A DNA stretch of 34,353 nucleotides from Candidatus Coatesiibacteriota bacterium (GCA_014728185.1 WJMB01000138.1:1-34353); one strand, 5' to 3'. Positions 24,800 to 32,496 are shown, counted from the stretch's first letter. Made by a program: numbers and translations. The notes: a model not told the origin generated them from the letters alone.

Positions 24800-25780
24800 C
24801 TACTCCACCAGGTAGGTCAGGATCTCCTCGAAGAGGCCGGCGGTGTCTTTGGGCAAGGAGTGCGCCACGCCCGGCTCGACGACGAAGCGCAGCTCGACGC
24901 CGGCACTTTCCAGTACACCGGCTGCCTCGCGCAGGGACTCCACCCGCTCGGCGTCGTCCTCCAGGCCGATCCAGAGGTAGCAACGCAGCCCGGCCTCGGC
25001 GGCTTCGGCGGCGTATTCGGCCCAGAGCGGGTTCCAGCCTCCAGCCAGGGGGAAGATGCCGCCAAAGACCCCGGGGTTGCGCAGGCCCACACCCAGGCAG
25101 ACAGCTCCGCCCTGGCTGAACCCGCCCAGCAGCACGCGACTCTCGTTGATGCCGTACTCGGATTCCAGGAGCTCCAGGGTCTCCAGCACCCGGGCCTCGG
25201 CGCCGTCGATGCCGCTCCAGACGAAGGCCCGGGGTCCGCGGACCTCGTCGGCGTAGGGAGCGACGAAGAGGTAGCCCCGCTCGGTGAAGGTTCCGGCGAT
25301 CTCATCGCACAGCAGGGGCTCCGGGCTCCCGCCGTAGCCGTGGAGCATGACGACCACGGGGTAGCCGCCGTCGCCGGGGGGATCCTCGGGCAGGGATACC
25401 TGAGGGGGCCGGTCTTTCTCCCGGAGCTCCTCGATCAGCCCGAGGACCTCGGCGATGCGCAACTGGAAGGCGTCGCCATCGCGGATAGAATCGAAGTCGC
25501 TGTCATCGATGAAGGAGTAGACGCCCAGCTCGATGGCCCGATCCAGGTAGAGCAGGGCGCGGTCGGCCTCTCCGATCAGGGCGTAGCAGCAGGCCGCGTT
25601 GTAAGCCGTGTAGGGGCAATCGGGGTGGTTGATGTAGTGCTCATCAAGCAGCCGGGCGGCCTCGGCGTAGTCCCCGGCGTCGTACAACTCCATGGCCTCG
25701 AGATAGCGGTTGTGCTTCTGCTGGGCGAAAACCAGCGCTGGAAGCAGCAGCGAAAGCAAAAGCGGAACAAGGCGCTTCAT
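24800..25780 (-). CDS. exported TPR-containing alpha/beta-hydrolase (esterase/phospholipase-like)
   Basis: A 326-residue secreted protein. Residues 1-20 are a signal peptide (LVPLLLSLLLPALVFAQ). Residues 25-100 form TPR-like repeats (AMELYDAGDYAEAARLL, YNAACCYALIGEADRALLYL). From about 138 an alpha/beta-hydrolase fold follows: VVVMLHGYGG for the oxyanion region, the nucleophile elbow GGFSQGG (S222), the acid D275 or D276 in GLEDDAER, and H307 in VAHSLP. This matches the phospholipase/carboxylesterase or dienelactone-hydrolase group. AGGGGAGG lies 6-7 nt before the ATG. The TPR-hydrolase fusion suggests binding to a protein or polymer, but the substrate is unknown. Confidence 0.82.
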   Translation of the reverse strand: MKRLVPLLLSLLLPALVFAQQKHNRYLEAMELYDAGDYAEAARLLDEHYINHPDCPYTAYNAACCYALIGEADRALLYLDRAIELGVYSFIDDSDFDSIRDGDAFQLRIAEVLGLIEELREKDRPPQVSLPEDPPGDGGYPVVVMLHGYGGSPEPLLCDEIAGTFTERGYLFVAPYADEVRGPRAFVWSGIDGAEARVLETLELLESEYGINESRVLLGGFSQGGAVCLGVGLRNPGVFGGIFPLAGGWNPLWAEYAAEAAEAGLRCYLWIGLEDDAERVESLREAAGVLESAGVELRFVVEPGVAHSLPKDTAGLFEEILTYLVE

Positions 25781-25985
25781 TTTTGACCTCCCCTGGGTCG
25801 GGTGAGCTCATCATTACTGGACTCCGCTATCTAGGATACACCCGACACCACCTCGGTTGCGCTGTACTTGAGGGGATGACCCAGTGTGTCGAACCGCGCC
25901 GGTTCAATAGGCTGTTATGATACAGTGCAGTTAGAAAAAATACACGCCTGTCGTATTGTTATTGTTATGATATCATTAATACTAT
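25781..25985. other. intergenic stretch upstream of the esterase
   Basis: AT-rich, with no gene and no clear promoter for the esterase. Confidence 0.3.
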
Positions 25986-26332
25986 GGGATTATCACCTGA
26001 AACTTAACCGACATTGAAAGGACACTGAGCGGAATATAGAGCGAAAGTGCCAACAACCAGCTCACGAATGGCTCCAGATCGATATGCCAATATTATCATA
26101 TCTGCTAAGTAGCTATTTAAAAGCATATGGCATCCTAAGACTGTGAAGCCAAGGATGTACGCCAGGAGTCGCGATTACTCGACTCGCAACGTTCCATTAG
26201 AATGTTCCGCTTAGAGAACATACGTTTTATGCCAACGGGCAACACACGGACACTGACAACCCGCATGGCAATAAGACACTAAACAACAGGCTATTGGCCA
26301 TATATGCCTGTCCAGGTACGTGTCGTTATCCT
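25986..26332 (+). mobile_element. repeat family B, copy B2 (diverged)
   Basis: The left end GGGATTATCACCTGAAAC is identical to that of B1. The right end, CTATTGGCCATATATGCCTG then CCAGGTACGTGTCGTTATCC, is a decayed match. The middle keeps AGGAGTCG...CGACTC with a different loop. No intact target duplication is seen. Confidence 0.68.
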
Positions 26333-26343
26333 CTATTCAATGA

Positions 26344-26376
26344 CCCCTCAGCGTGAAGCTCCTGAGGGGCGTTTTC
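26344..26376 (+). terminator. terminator-like hairpin next to B2
   Basis: CCCCTCAG and CTGAGGGG form a perfect 8-bp stem around CGTGAAGCTC, followed by CGTTTTC. There is no plus-strand gene upstream for it to end. It could also serve the minus-strand gene at 26512, without a T-tract. Confidence 0.5.
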
Positions 26377-26511
26377 ATATCTAACGCAGCATCGTAGAGG
26401 TGTTAAGCACACCAGTACTGATGCTAACCTGCCAGTTCTGTCCGTTATCGTACTGTTTTCGCCGTTTGAAGTCCGGAACATGGTCGGTGACCTGGTTACG
26501 ATATACATCCC

Positions 26512-27282
26512 CTAGGCGTCCGAGTCGACAGGATCGACGGCGTTATTCGGACGGTGGAGCTTGCGGCCGAAGAGGCGCCGGAAGGGGCGGCTGATGGCGG
26601 CGAAGCCGTCGCGCAGCGTGGTGCGCAGGGAATCGGCGATGGGTCGCAGCAGGTAGAAACGGGTCATTCCACGAACACTGGTGCGCAAGGCGCCCTGTCG
26701 CCAGGTGAACAAACGGGGAAGTAAGGCGCCGCTGCGACCTTGATAGTCCAGGTATTCCCCGCCGTAACGCTCGATCAGGGAGCGCTCCTCGCGACCCAGC
26801 CTGTACAGGACCAGCGGCAGGGCCAACACGATGTTCGAGAAACCGGCGGCAAAGTTCCAGACCAGCAGGGGTTGGGCCAGGCCCCACAGTAGGTGGGAGG
26901 CGTACATCGGGTGGCGCAGCCGGGCGTAGACGCCCGTGGTCACCAGGTCGGCGCTCTCCCGTGGCTCGGCTCCCGGGCTCCAGTTGGAGGCCAGGTCGGC
27001 GTGGGAGCGCCAGAGCAGCCAGGCCGCGCCGAGCATCAGCACCGAGCCAACCGGGACGGCCCAGCGCCCCAGGGTGTAATCGAAGGTCGCCAGCCAGTCC
27101 GTGGCCGCATAAACAACGGGCAGAACGAACATCCCGGTGAAGGGAAGCAGGGTCAACAGAAGTCCCGTCAAACCGAACCGACGTTCACCCTTCAGCGGTC
27201 GGTTGCCCAGGGTGTAGACGACGCGCAGCGCCGTGAGCAGCGCCAGCAGGGCGAAGTAGACGTAGACGCCGTTGGGTCGCAT
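26512..27282 (-). CDS. isoprenylcysteine carboxyl methyltransferase-like membrane protein
   Basis: A 256-residue integral membrane protein of the ICMT/phospholipid-methyltransferase group, which uses S-adenosylmethionine. Several hydrophobic segments precede the signature region, LVTTGVYARLRHPMYASHLL (about 118-137) and later EERSLIERYGGEYLDYQGR, where RHPMY and the EE motif form the cofactor site in relatives. A basic ~50-residue C-terminal tail (RPIADSLRTTLRDG, RPFRRLFGRK) extends beyond the family core. AAGGA lies 7 nt before the ATG. The bacterial substrate is unknown. Confidence 0.78.
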   Translation of the reverse strand: MRPNGVYVYFALLALLTALRVVYTLGNRPLKGERRFGLTGLLLTLLPFTGMFVLPVVYAATDWLATFDYTLGRWAVPVGSVLMLGAAWLLWRSHADLASNWSPGAEPRESADLVTTGVYARLRHPMYASHLLWGLAQPLLVWNFAAGFSNIVLALPLVLYRLGREERSLIERYGGEYLDYQGRSGALLPRLFTWRQGALRTSVRGMTRFYLLRPIADSLRTTLRDGFAAISRPFRRLFGRKLHRPNNAVDPVDSDA

Positions 27283-27362
27283 CGGGTCGTCCTTGAATCA
27301 GGGAAACGCAGTTGGGCGGGAGCTCCGAGATTAACGGAGGCGGGCAAAGGCAAGCGGATGTG

Positions 27363-27391
27363 ATTCTAATACAGCCCGCCGCGCCGGGCAA
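27363..27391 (-). promoter_or_regulatory. sigma70-type promoter for the ICMT-like gene
   Basis: On the minus strand TTGCCC (27391-27386), a 17-bp spacer, TAGAAT (27368-27363). The leader would be about 75 nt. Confidence 0.5.
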
Positions 27392-27459
27392 CGGCGGGGT
27401 GGGATTGACGATTACCGGCGACCTCGGCTCGTCGTTCTCGCGCGACTGGGTCGAAAACC

Positions 27460-27541
27460 GGCTTTGGCACGTTTTTTGCGCCGTCCCGCCGCCCCTGGTC
27501 GGCCGGCGATGTCTTCCTGTTGCAAAAAACGTGCCAAAGCC
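27460..27541. repeat. inverted repeat family D, copy D2
   Basis: Perfect 20-bp inverted arms, GGCTTTGGCACGTTTTTTGC and its complement at 27522-27541, around a 42-nt GC-rich spacer. The arm matches D1 (consensus GGCKTTGGCRCGTTTNTTGC). It sits about 195 bp downstream of gatD. Confidence 0.7.
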
Positions 27542-27687
27542 TGGCGTACATGGGATTGCGCGGGTGCCGGACGAGGGGGGGCCGAGGTCGCCGGTGCGTT
27601 GGCTGACTGAACGCGGATCGACGATTCTTTGCCCCTTTTTGGTCCGATCGGGTTGCCTGATGCCTTCTGGTTCCCACTCGACAACGA

Positions 27688-27705
27688 CCGGGTCCGAGGA
27701 CCCGG
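27688..27705 (-). terminator. hairpin downstream of gatD
   Basis: CCGGGTCC and GGACCCGG, an 8-bp stem 32 bp beyond the gatD stop, without a T-tract. Confidence 0.35.
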
Positions 27706-27736
27706 CCGCGCGTAAACCCGTGGTTGGGTTATCGGC

Positions 27737-29131
27737 CTAGCGCCAGTGGTCGTGCAGGAAGGCGTCGACCTCGGGCAGGCCGCCCTGGAGCACCACGTAG
27801 GCGTTGTACTGCTCGCGTTCGGTGATTTCGCCGTTGACCGGGGTGAGCATCAGCTCCTTGACCCGCTCGGCGTCGTCGCTCATCCCCAGCGCCCAGCCCA
27901 GCTTGATGTAGGCGGCCTCGGGCAGCATATTCGCCAGGGGGACGACCCCCAGCTCCATCAGGTCGCGCCCGGTGTCATAAACGTACATCTGGGCGTAGCC
28001 CCAGAGGGTCTGCACAGTCATGTAGACCTGAACGCCGGACTCGCAGGCCTTGCGCAGCGGTTCGTAGAGCGGTTTGTTGACGTGGCCCAGTCCGGTCCCG
28101 GCGATGACGATGCCCTTGTAACCGTTGTCGATCAGGCTTTCGATGATGTCGGGCTGCATGTTGGGGTAGTAGTAGACGATGGCCACGCGCTCTTCGAAGA
28201 CGTCATAGAGATTTAGCTTTCGCTCGGGATCGCGCCGGGTGAAATCGCGACGCAGCGGCTCGGGCGGGGCCTCCGGGGTGACGGTGGCCAGCGGGGTGTC
28301 GCCCAGGGTACGGAAGGTGCTGCGGTAAGAGCTGTGCATCTTGCGGACCCGGGTGCCACGGTGCAGCAGATTGTAGCGGTCCGAGGTCGGACCGAACATG
28401 CAGACCAACACCTCGGCCAGCTCGCCGTGGGCGGCGGACTGGGCGGCGCACTGCAGGTTGAAGGCGGCGTCCGATGAGGGGCGGTCGCTGGAGCGCTGGC
28501 TGCCCACCAGGATCACCGGAACGGGGAGGTCCTGGAGCATGTAGGACATGGCGGCGGCGGTGTGATGCAGGGTGTCGGTGCCGTGGCCGATGATGATTCC
28601 GGCGACGCCGTTTTCGATCTGCTTGGCGATCTCCCGGGCGGTAATCAGGTACTGTTCGGGGCCCATGTTCTCGCTGAAGACGCCGAAGAGCTTCTTGGTC
28701 TCGAGGTTGCAGATGTCGGCCAGCTCGGGGCAGGCGCCGTAGAGCTCGCCGGGACTGAAGGCGGGTATCACGGCGCCGGTGCGGTAGTCCAGGCGGCTGG
28801 CGATGGTCCCCCCGGTGCCCAGCAGCGTCACGTTGGGCTTGGCGGGATCAAAGGGAAACTCCTGCTCGGGAATCTTGTAATGGGCCTCTTTGTAGTCGTG
28901 CTCGACGATGCTCTGGATGCGTTCCACGGCGATGCCGATGTTGTAGCCCGTGTTCATCTTGAGCACGATGTGGCGGTCGTCGGCCTGTTCGGAGCGCGGC
29001 AGGATGATGCCGGAGAACTCGCCGGTGTCGGTAGTGATGGTGCAGTCACTCCAGACCCGGGCGCCAAGCCGCTTGAGCAGCTCGCGTCCCCGGCCGCGGT
29101 AGCCCTTGTAGGGATCGGGGGTGTCGGTCAT
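27737..29131 (-). CDS. gatD: Glu-tRNA(Gln) amidotransferase subunit D-like protein
   Basis: GatD is the amidase of the archaeal GatDE complex, which frees ammonia from an amide donor to convert Glu-tRNA(Gln) to Gln-tRNA(Gln). The 464-residue protein has the extra N-terminal domain that separates GatD from plain asparaginases (VWSDCTITTDTGEFSGIILP at about 27-46, NTGYNIGIAVERI at 60-72). The asparaginase-type active site follows: GTGGTIAS at 105-112, HGTDT at 183-187, and GSQRSSDRPSSDAAFNL from 210. The track ORF starts 45 residues earlier; the ATG at 29131 has GGAG 6 nt upstream and gives the natural N-terminus. GatE is not in the window. An unusual asparaginase with a GatD-like N-domain is the alternative. 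Confidence 0.85.
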   Translation of the reverse strand: MTDTPDPYKGYRGRGRELLKRLGARVWSDCTITTDTGEFSGIILPRSEQADDRHIVLKMNTGYNIGIAVERIQSIVEHDYKEAHYKIPEQEFPFDPAKPNVTLLGTGGTIASRLDYRTGAVIPAFSPGELYGACPELADICNLETKKLFGVFSENMGPEQYLITAREIAKQIENGVAGIIIGHGTDTLHHTAAAMSYMLQDLPVPVILVGSQRSSDRPSSDAAFNLQCAAQSAAHGELAEVLVCMFGPTSDRYNLLHRGTRVRKMHSSYRSTFRTLGDTPLATVTPEAPPEPLRRDFTRRDPERKLNLYDVFEERVAIVYYYPNMQPDIIESLIDNGYKGIVIAGTGLGHVNKPLYEPLRKACESGVQVYMTVQTLWGYAQMYVYDTGRDLMELGVVPLANMLPEAAYIKLGWALGMSDDAERVKELMLTPVNGEITEREQYNAYVVLQGGLPEVDAFLHDHWR

Positions 29132-29194
29132 CGTCGCTCCAGTGTCTTTGCGTCCGGATGCAGCTTCCAGTATGGTTGTCCGGCGAGAGAGGCG

Positions 29195-29224
29195 ATTGTA
29201 GCAACGCTCGACCGCTTTAGTAAA
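29195..29224 (-). promoter_or_regulatory. possible promoter of gatD
   Basis: On the minus strand TTTACT (29224-29219), an 18-bp spacer, TACAAT (29200-29195), about 65 bp upstream of the ATG. Confidence 0.42.
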
Positions 29225-29344
29225 GCCTCTCAAGCCGGGCCTTCGACCGGAGGGAAAGCCGACCATTCACAAGTCCTCGTCTACGCTTCGAGTCGGATAT
29301 GCCCCACATTTGCCAGACCGCACATCGCCTGCTATAGTGAGTCT

Positions 29345-29405
29345 ATGTCGATACTCGGCTTAATATCATCTGCTCTGTCCGGACCGAATATTGATTGTAA
29401 CCTTC
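29345..29405 (-). repeat. family C right-end fragment
   Basis: Read on the minus strand: AGAAGGTTACAATCAATATT then CGGTCCGGACAGAG, matching the right end of family C. Confidence 0.5.
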
Positions 29406-29600
29406 TGAAAACACTAATGATGAACCTCAGATACTACTCAGAAAACCGGCTGTTAAAAAGGCGGTGGCAATCAAAGGGCGTTATCTGTAGCAGATTTTAG
29501 TATCAACGTGCTTGAATGTGCCCTGAGGGCAGCGAGCTACCTGGACCTAAGTACAGTAATAACAAGCACTAAGGGCGCACCAAGTTAACGCTATATAAAA

Positions 29601-29704
29601 GGCATCGAATACCCTGTCCGGACCTGATCGTGATTGTATCCCGTTGATAATAGACTTGATTGGTATCGGATACCTGTCACGAAACAGGCTTTTAATAATT
29701 GCAT
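29601..29704 (-). mobile_element. family C copy C5, right half (split by A4)
   Basis: On the minus strand it ends with AGGTCCGGACAGGGTATTCG and contains CCGATACCAATCAAG. The other half of the same copy lies beyond A4 at 30065-30147. Confidence 0.62.
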
Positions 29705-30064
29705 GGGATCACTTAATGGTCACGGACAATAGTGTTACTGGAGATCGTTCTGATACAAGCTGTCATTGGGCAATCAGGTTTGCACATCGAATTAGTTGTT
29801 TGTGGCAGGTACGTGGATTTCCACATTCCCAGGATACCCTGACGACGTCACGAAGCTCCATTATCAACTGCCTGGCGCAATGGGTTTCGATGACGATTCG
29901 TCGATGCTAAGTAACCATTTATCATGTATATATAACTAGCAGGCACCGAGGGCTTGAGTTGGCAGGCCAAACATCATTCGGCAAAGCCTCGTATCAGCGG
30001 CTTTTTTCGAGGTGGATCGGTGTTTCGACTTGAAGCTGGTTGGTCCGAGGTCGTGTGTGATGCC
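29705..30064 (-). mobile_element. repeat family A, copy A4, nested in a C copy
   Basis: A 360-bp inverted copy, the closest relative of A1. Ends are GGGATCAC and GATGCC. Flanks AATTGCAT (29697-29704) and AACTGCAT (30065-30072) match at 7 of 8 positions, a clear target duplication. Both flanks belong to one family C copy, so A4 inserted after C5. Confidence 0.8.
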
Positions 30065-30147
30065 AACTGCATTTCTGGTAAGTGAAGAACGGCCCAACAA
30101 CCCGCTCCCAATCAGCCTGATCTGGTCCTATCACGTTCCATGATGTT
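30065..30147 (-). mobile_element. family C copy C5, left half (split by A4)
   Basis: On the minus strand it starts ACATCATGGAACGTGATAGG and continues ACCAGATCAGG, the left end of family C. Together with 29601-29704 it makes a C copy interrupted by A4. Confidence 0.6.
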
Positions 30148-30239
30148 CTCGCTTTCAGGCATTCCCGTTGTCCCGCGAGGACGTTACTCTACTTGCCTGT
30201 CAATAACCGCTCCACACAGTAAAGCGAAAGGAGCCCGCT

Positions 30240-30905
30240 ATGAAACGACTGCTGCCCCTGCTTTTTGCGGCGGGCGTGATGGCCCTGCCCACGGTCGAAG
30301 CCGCCGCTCCGGCCGACGACCTCCTCTTCACCGAGGACTGGGGCGATCCCGCCTCCTGGAACATCAACAATCCGCCCACCGGCTGGACGATCAACGACCT
30401 GGTCCCCGGCGGGAACCTGGGCTGGGTCCACGACACCTTCCAGGACGGCCACAGCGCCCATGTGGATTACAGCCCGACGGAAACCAGCTTCCAGTACGAG
30501 CTGCTGATGGATAGCCACAGCGTGGACTGCTCCGGCTACAGCGAGATCGAGCTGGCGATGGACTTCGTCCTCGACTGGTACACCACCGCCGGCGGTGTCT
30601 TCGAGATCTGGGTCTCCACCGACGACTGGGCCGGCTACGACGTCGCGCTGACCCACAGCTACGCCGACGGCAGCGTCGGTTACTACGATTGCTGAGGCGG
30701 CGCCCACTCTTACGAGGCCGTGGTTTACGGTCTCGCAGACTACGCCGCTGGATATGACAACGTCAAGCTGGGCTTCGTCCTCTCGGGCACCGACACCTAC
30801 GACAACCTGGACGGCTTGCTGATCGACAACCTTGAAATCCGCGGGGAGGCGGGCAGCCGGACCGAGGTAGCCAGCTTCGGCGAGATCAAAGGCGCCTACC
30901 ACTAG
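30240..30905 (+). pseudogene. secreted choice-of-anchor-J-like protein with one in-frame TGA
   Basis: Two track ORFs (30240-30695 and 30720-30905) share one frame and are separated only by a TGA at 30693-30695. Read through, they give a 221-residue secreted protein: a signal peptide (LLPLLFAAGVMALPTVEAAA), then a beta-rich domain (FTEDWGDPASWNINN, GWTINDLVPGGNLGWVHD, FEIWVSTDDWAGYDVAL, LDGLLIDNLEIRG) like choice-of-anchor J or MAM-type extracellular domains. The 69 codons after the TGA keep GC-rich third positions and end at a TAG just before a perfect terminator. AAAGGAG lies upstream of the ATG. The TGA follows TGC; a TGG-to-TGA change, a sequencing error or recoding are all possible. No convincing SECIS hairpin was identified. 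Confidence 0.7.
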
Positions 30906-30933
30906 GCATTGTCGGGTAGAAGCAAAGCGGCAC

Positions 30934-30960
30934 GGGGACCGGGTTTACCGGTCCCCTTTT
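30934..30960 (+). terminator. Rho-independent terminator of the secreted-protein gene
   Basis: GGGGACCGG and CCGGTCCCC, a perfect 9-bp stem with loop GTTTA, then TTTT. Confidence 0.88.
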
Positions 30961-30991
30961 CCATTCTAAGTGTCGCTCGTTGTCCCTTTAA

Positions 30992-31058
30992 CGTTGGTTC
31001 AGTTGCAGGTGATAATCCCATTAGCGATATGCATCAGTTCAGGTGCGTGTGATATTTT
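30992..31058. repeat. relic of repeat family B (two ends only)
   Basis: GGTTCAGTTGCAGGTGATAATCCC (one B end) is followed at once by ATTAGCGATATGCATCAG with TTCAGGTGCGTGTGAT (the other B end). The ~290-bp interior is missing. It abuts the iscU terminator. Confidence 0.6.
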
Positions 31059-31063
31059 CAACC

Positions 31064-31091
31064 AAAAAGCCCGCCGGAGCGGGCTTTCGTT
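31064..31091 (-). terminator. terminator of iscU (bidirectional)
   Basis: AAAGCCCGC and GCGGGCTTT form a 9-bp stem around CGGA. On the minus strand, the iscU direction, TTTTT follows; on the plus strand CGTTTT. Confidence 0.8.
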
Positions 31092-31118
31092 TTATCTAGT
31101 TTCTGGAAGATCACGGAG

Positions 31119-31583
31119 CTATTCGGGTTCACCCTCGGCGAACTCTGCGTGGTGCTCGTGGTCGCATTCGCCGCCCAGGTCCATCTTGTCCATCTCCGGG
31201 CATTCGCCGTTGCGGCGGCAGCGGTAATGGGCGATCGCGGCGCGCAGGGCGTCGGTGGCCAGGTTGCTGCAGTGCATCTTGATCTTGGGCAGGCCGCCCA
31301 GGGCCTGGGCGACGGCGTCCCGCGTCAGCTTCTCGGCTTCGTCCAGGGTCATCCCCTTGGCCAACTCCGTGGTAATCGAGCTGGTGGCGATCGCCGCACC
31401 GCAGCCGAAGGTCTTGAAGGTGCAGTCGGTGATGCGCTCGTTCTCATCGACCTTGATGTAGATCTCCATGATGTCGCCGCAGGAGGGGTTGCCGACTCGG
31501 CCGATGCCGTCGGCGTCCTCCAGGGTTCCCACGTTGCGCGGGTTCATGAAGTGGTCCATCACCTTTTCGGTGTAAGCGTCCAT
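31119..31583 (-). CDS. iscU: Fe-S cluster scaffold protein IscU/NifU N-domain, with Cys/His tail
   Basis: A scaffold on which Fe-S clusters are assembled before transfer. The three ligand cysteines are in GNPSCGD (C35), TFGCGAA (C61) and KMHCSNLA (C105). It begins typically (YTEKVMDHFMNPRNVG). The protein is 154 residues, longer than the usual ~130, with a C-terminal tail holding C122, C128, C140, H142, H144 and H145 (ending ECDHEHHAEF), a possible extra metal site. The ATG has GAGGT about 9 nt upstream. No cysteine desulfurase or other isc gene is adjacent. Confidence 0.93.
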   Translation of the reverse strand: MDAYTEKVMDHFMNPRNVGTLEDADGIGRVGNPSCGDIMEIYIKVDENERITDCTFKTFGCGAAIATSSITTELAKGMTLDEAEKLTRDAVAQALGGLPKIKMHCSNLATDALRAAIAHYRCRRNGECPEMDKMDLGGECDHEHHAEFAEGEPE

Positions 31584-31634
31584 CTCTAGGTTACCTCGGT
31601 TGGAGTGTGAACTTTACCAGCTTGGCACAATCCC

Positions 31635-31663
31635 AGTATGCCACAAAAGGAATTAAACGGCAA
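31635..31663 (-). promoter_or_regulatory. possible promoter of iscU
   Basis: On the minus strand TTGCCG (31663-31658), a 17-bp spacer, CATACT (31640-31635). Confidence 0.35.
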
Positions 31664-31866
31664 TCATGTAGGGAATTATCTTCAGCGGTTTGAGCGGCGG
31701 AGGTATCCGCCCACATTCGAGCGATAGTCGAGAAGCGGTAGCCTCCGTTATCATTCCACGAAGCTGAACAGGCAGGTTCGCACAGATAGCCGCCGCAAGG
31801 GAGTTACGCCATCTCTGGTTTTCCGTTTGTTACTATCACTCGTATTCGAACCGCTAGATACAGTCA

Positions 31867-32189
31867 GGCATCATGGTACGTGATCGGACCAAATCTGGGC
31901 GGATATTGCACGGTGCACTGAACAGGTACTCGTTGTTTGTGTGCGCCCGAGTTTGATCCCGATTTTACCACGCGCAGCCTTATTGCTTGAATATGAAGCA
32001 GTTATGAGTCGAGCGGTATTCGGGTGACCGTTAACTGCAAGGCAATAGGCAGGGTGGGTTATCCTCCGAGCACACACCTTGCAACCGCCACTATTTTGAT
32101 CGCTGAAAAGTGACAGGCACCTTTTCTACTGTACGTTTGTTATCAGCAGATTACAAACGAAACCCGGTCCGAACAGGGTATATGATCCC
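31867..32189 (+). mobile_element. repeat family C, copy C3 (reference copy)
   Basis: A 323-bp, full-length copy with ends GGCATCATGG and ATATGATCCC. The inverted termini share GGSATCAT, about nine variable bases and TCGGACC, almost the same pattern as family A. It aligns with C2 throughout. Confidence 0.72.
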
Positions 32190-32238
32190 ATTGAACGATA
32201 TTCTGTAACACTCTGATCCGTGACAGCTAAGTGATCCC
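32190..32238 (+). repeat. family A right-end fragment
   Basis: ATTGAACGATATTCTGTAAC, then GATCCGTGACAGC and AAGTGATCCC match the right end of family A. It joins C3 without a gap. Confidence 0.65.
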
Positions 32239-32290
32239 TGCTGGAGTTTTTTAGCTGGGCCGAAAACAAGTAAGCGCAAGGGATCGGATG

Positions 32291-32317
32291 CTCGGTCCGA
32301 AGAGGCTACACGATCCC
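32291..32317 (+). repeat. family C right-end fragment
   Basis: CTCGGTCCGAAGAGGCTAC followed by ACGATCCC matches the C right terminus. The rest of 32239-32522 holds no gene. Confidence 0.5.
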
Positions 32318-32472
32318 CCGCGAAACTTCTAAACAGCGGAAACGCCGGCCACCCGCTTTCGCTCGGTGCGAAGCCCAGGTAACGCAGAGCCGTCCCCATG
32401 TTCCGCCGTTATGTATCGGATTGACAGACCTTCAACGGGGCATACCCGTCCAGCTTGGTCATAGATAGCACC

Positions 32473-32496
32473 ACGGGGCGGTCCGGACCGCCCCGT
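32473..32496 (-). terminator. 24-bp palindrome after the DUF4349 operon
   Basis: ACGGGGCGGTCC and GGACCGCCCCGT form a perfect palindrome 27 bp after the last stop. There is no T-tract. Confidence 0.42.

Noticed and set aside
29315-29350. Minus-strand sequence GACTCACTATAG, like the core of the phage T7 promoter
   Set aside because: Only about 11-12 bases match, the upstream TAATAC is absent, and no phage gene is near. It is probably chance.
30690-30735. SECIS element after the in-frame TGA
   Set aside because: CTC-TTAC-GAG can form a short hairpin, but its stem and distance do not clearly match bacterial SECIS rules. I kept the locus as a probable interrupted gene.
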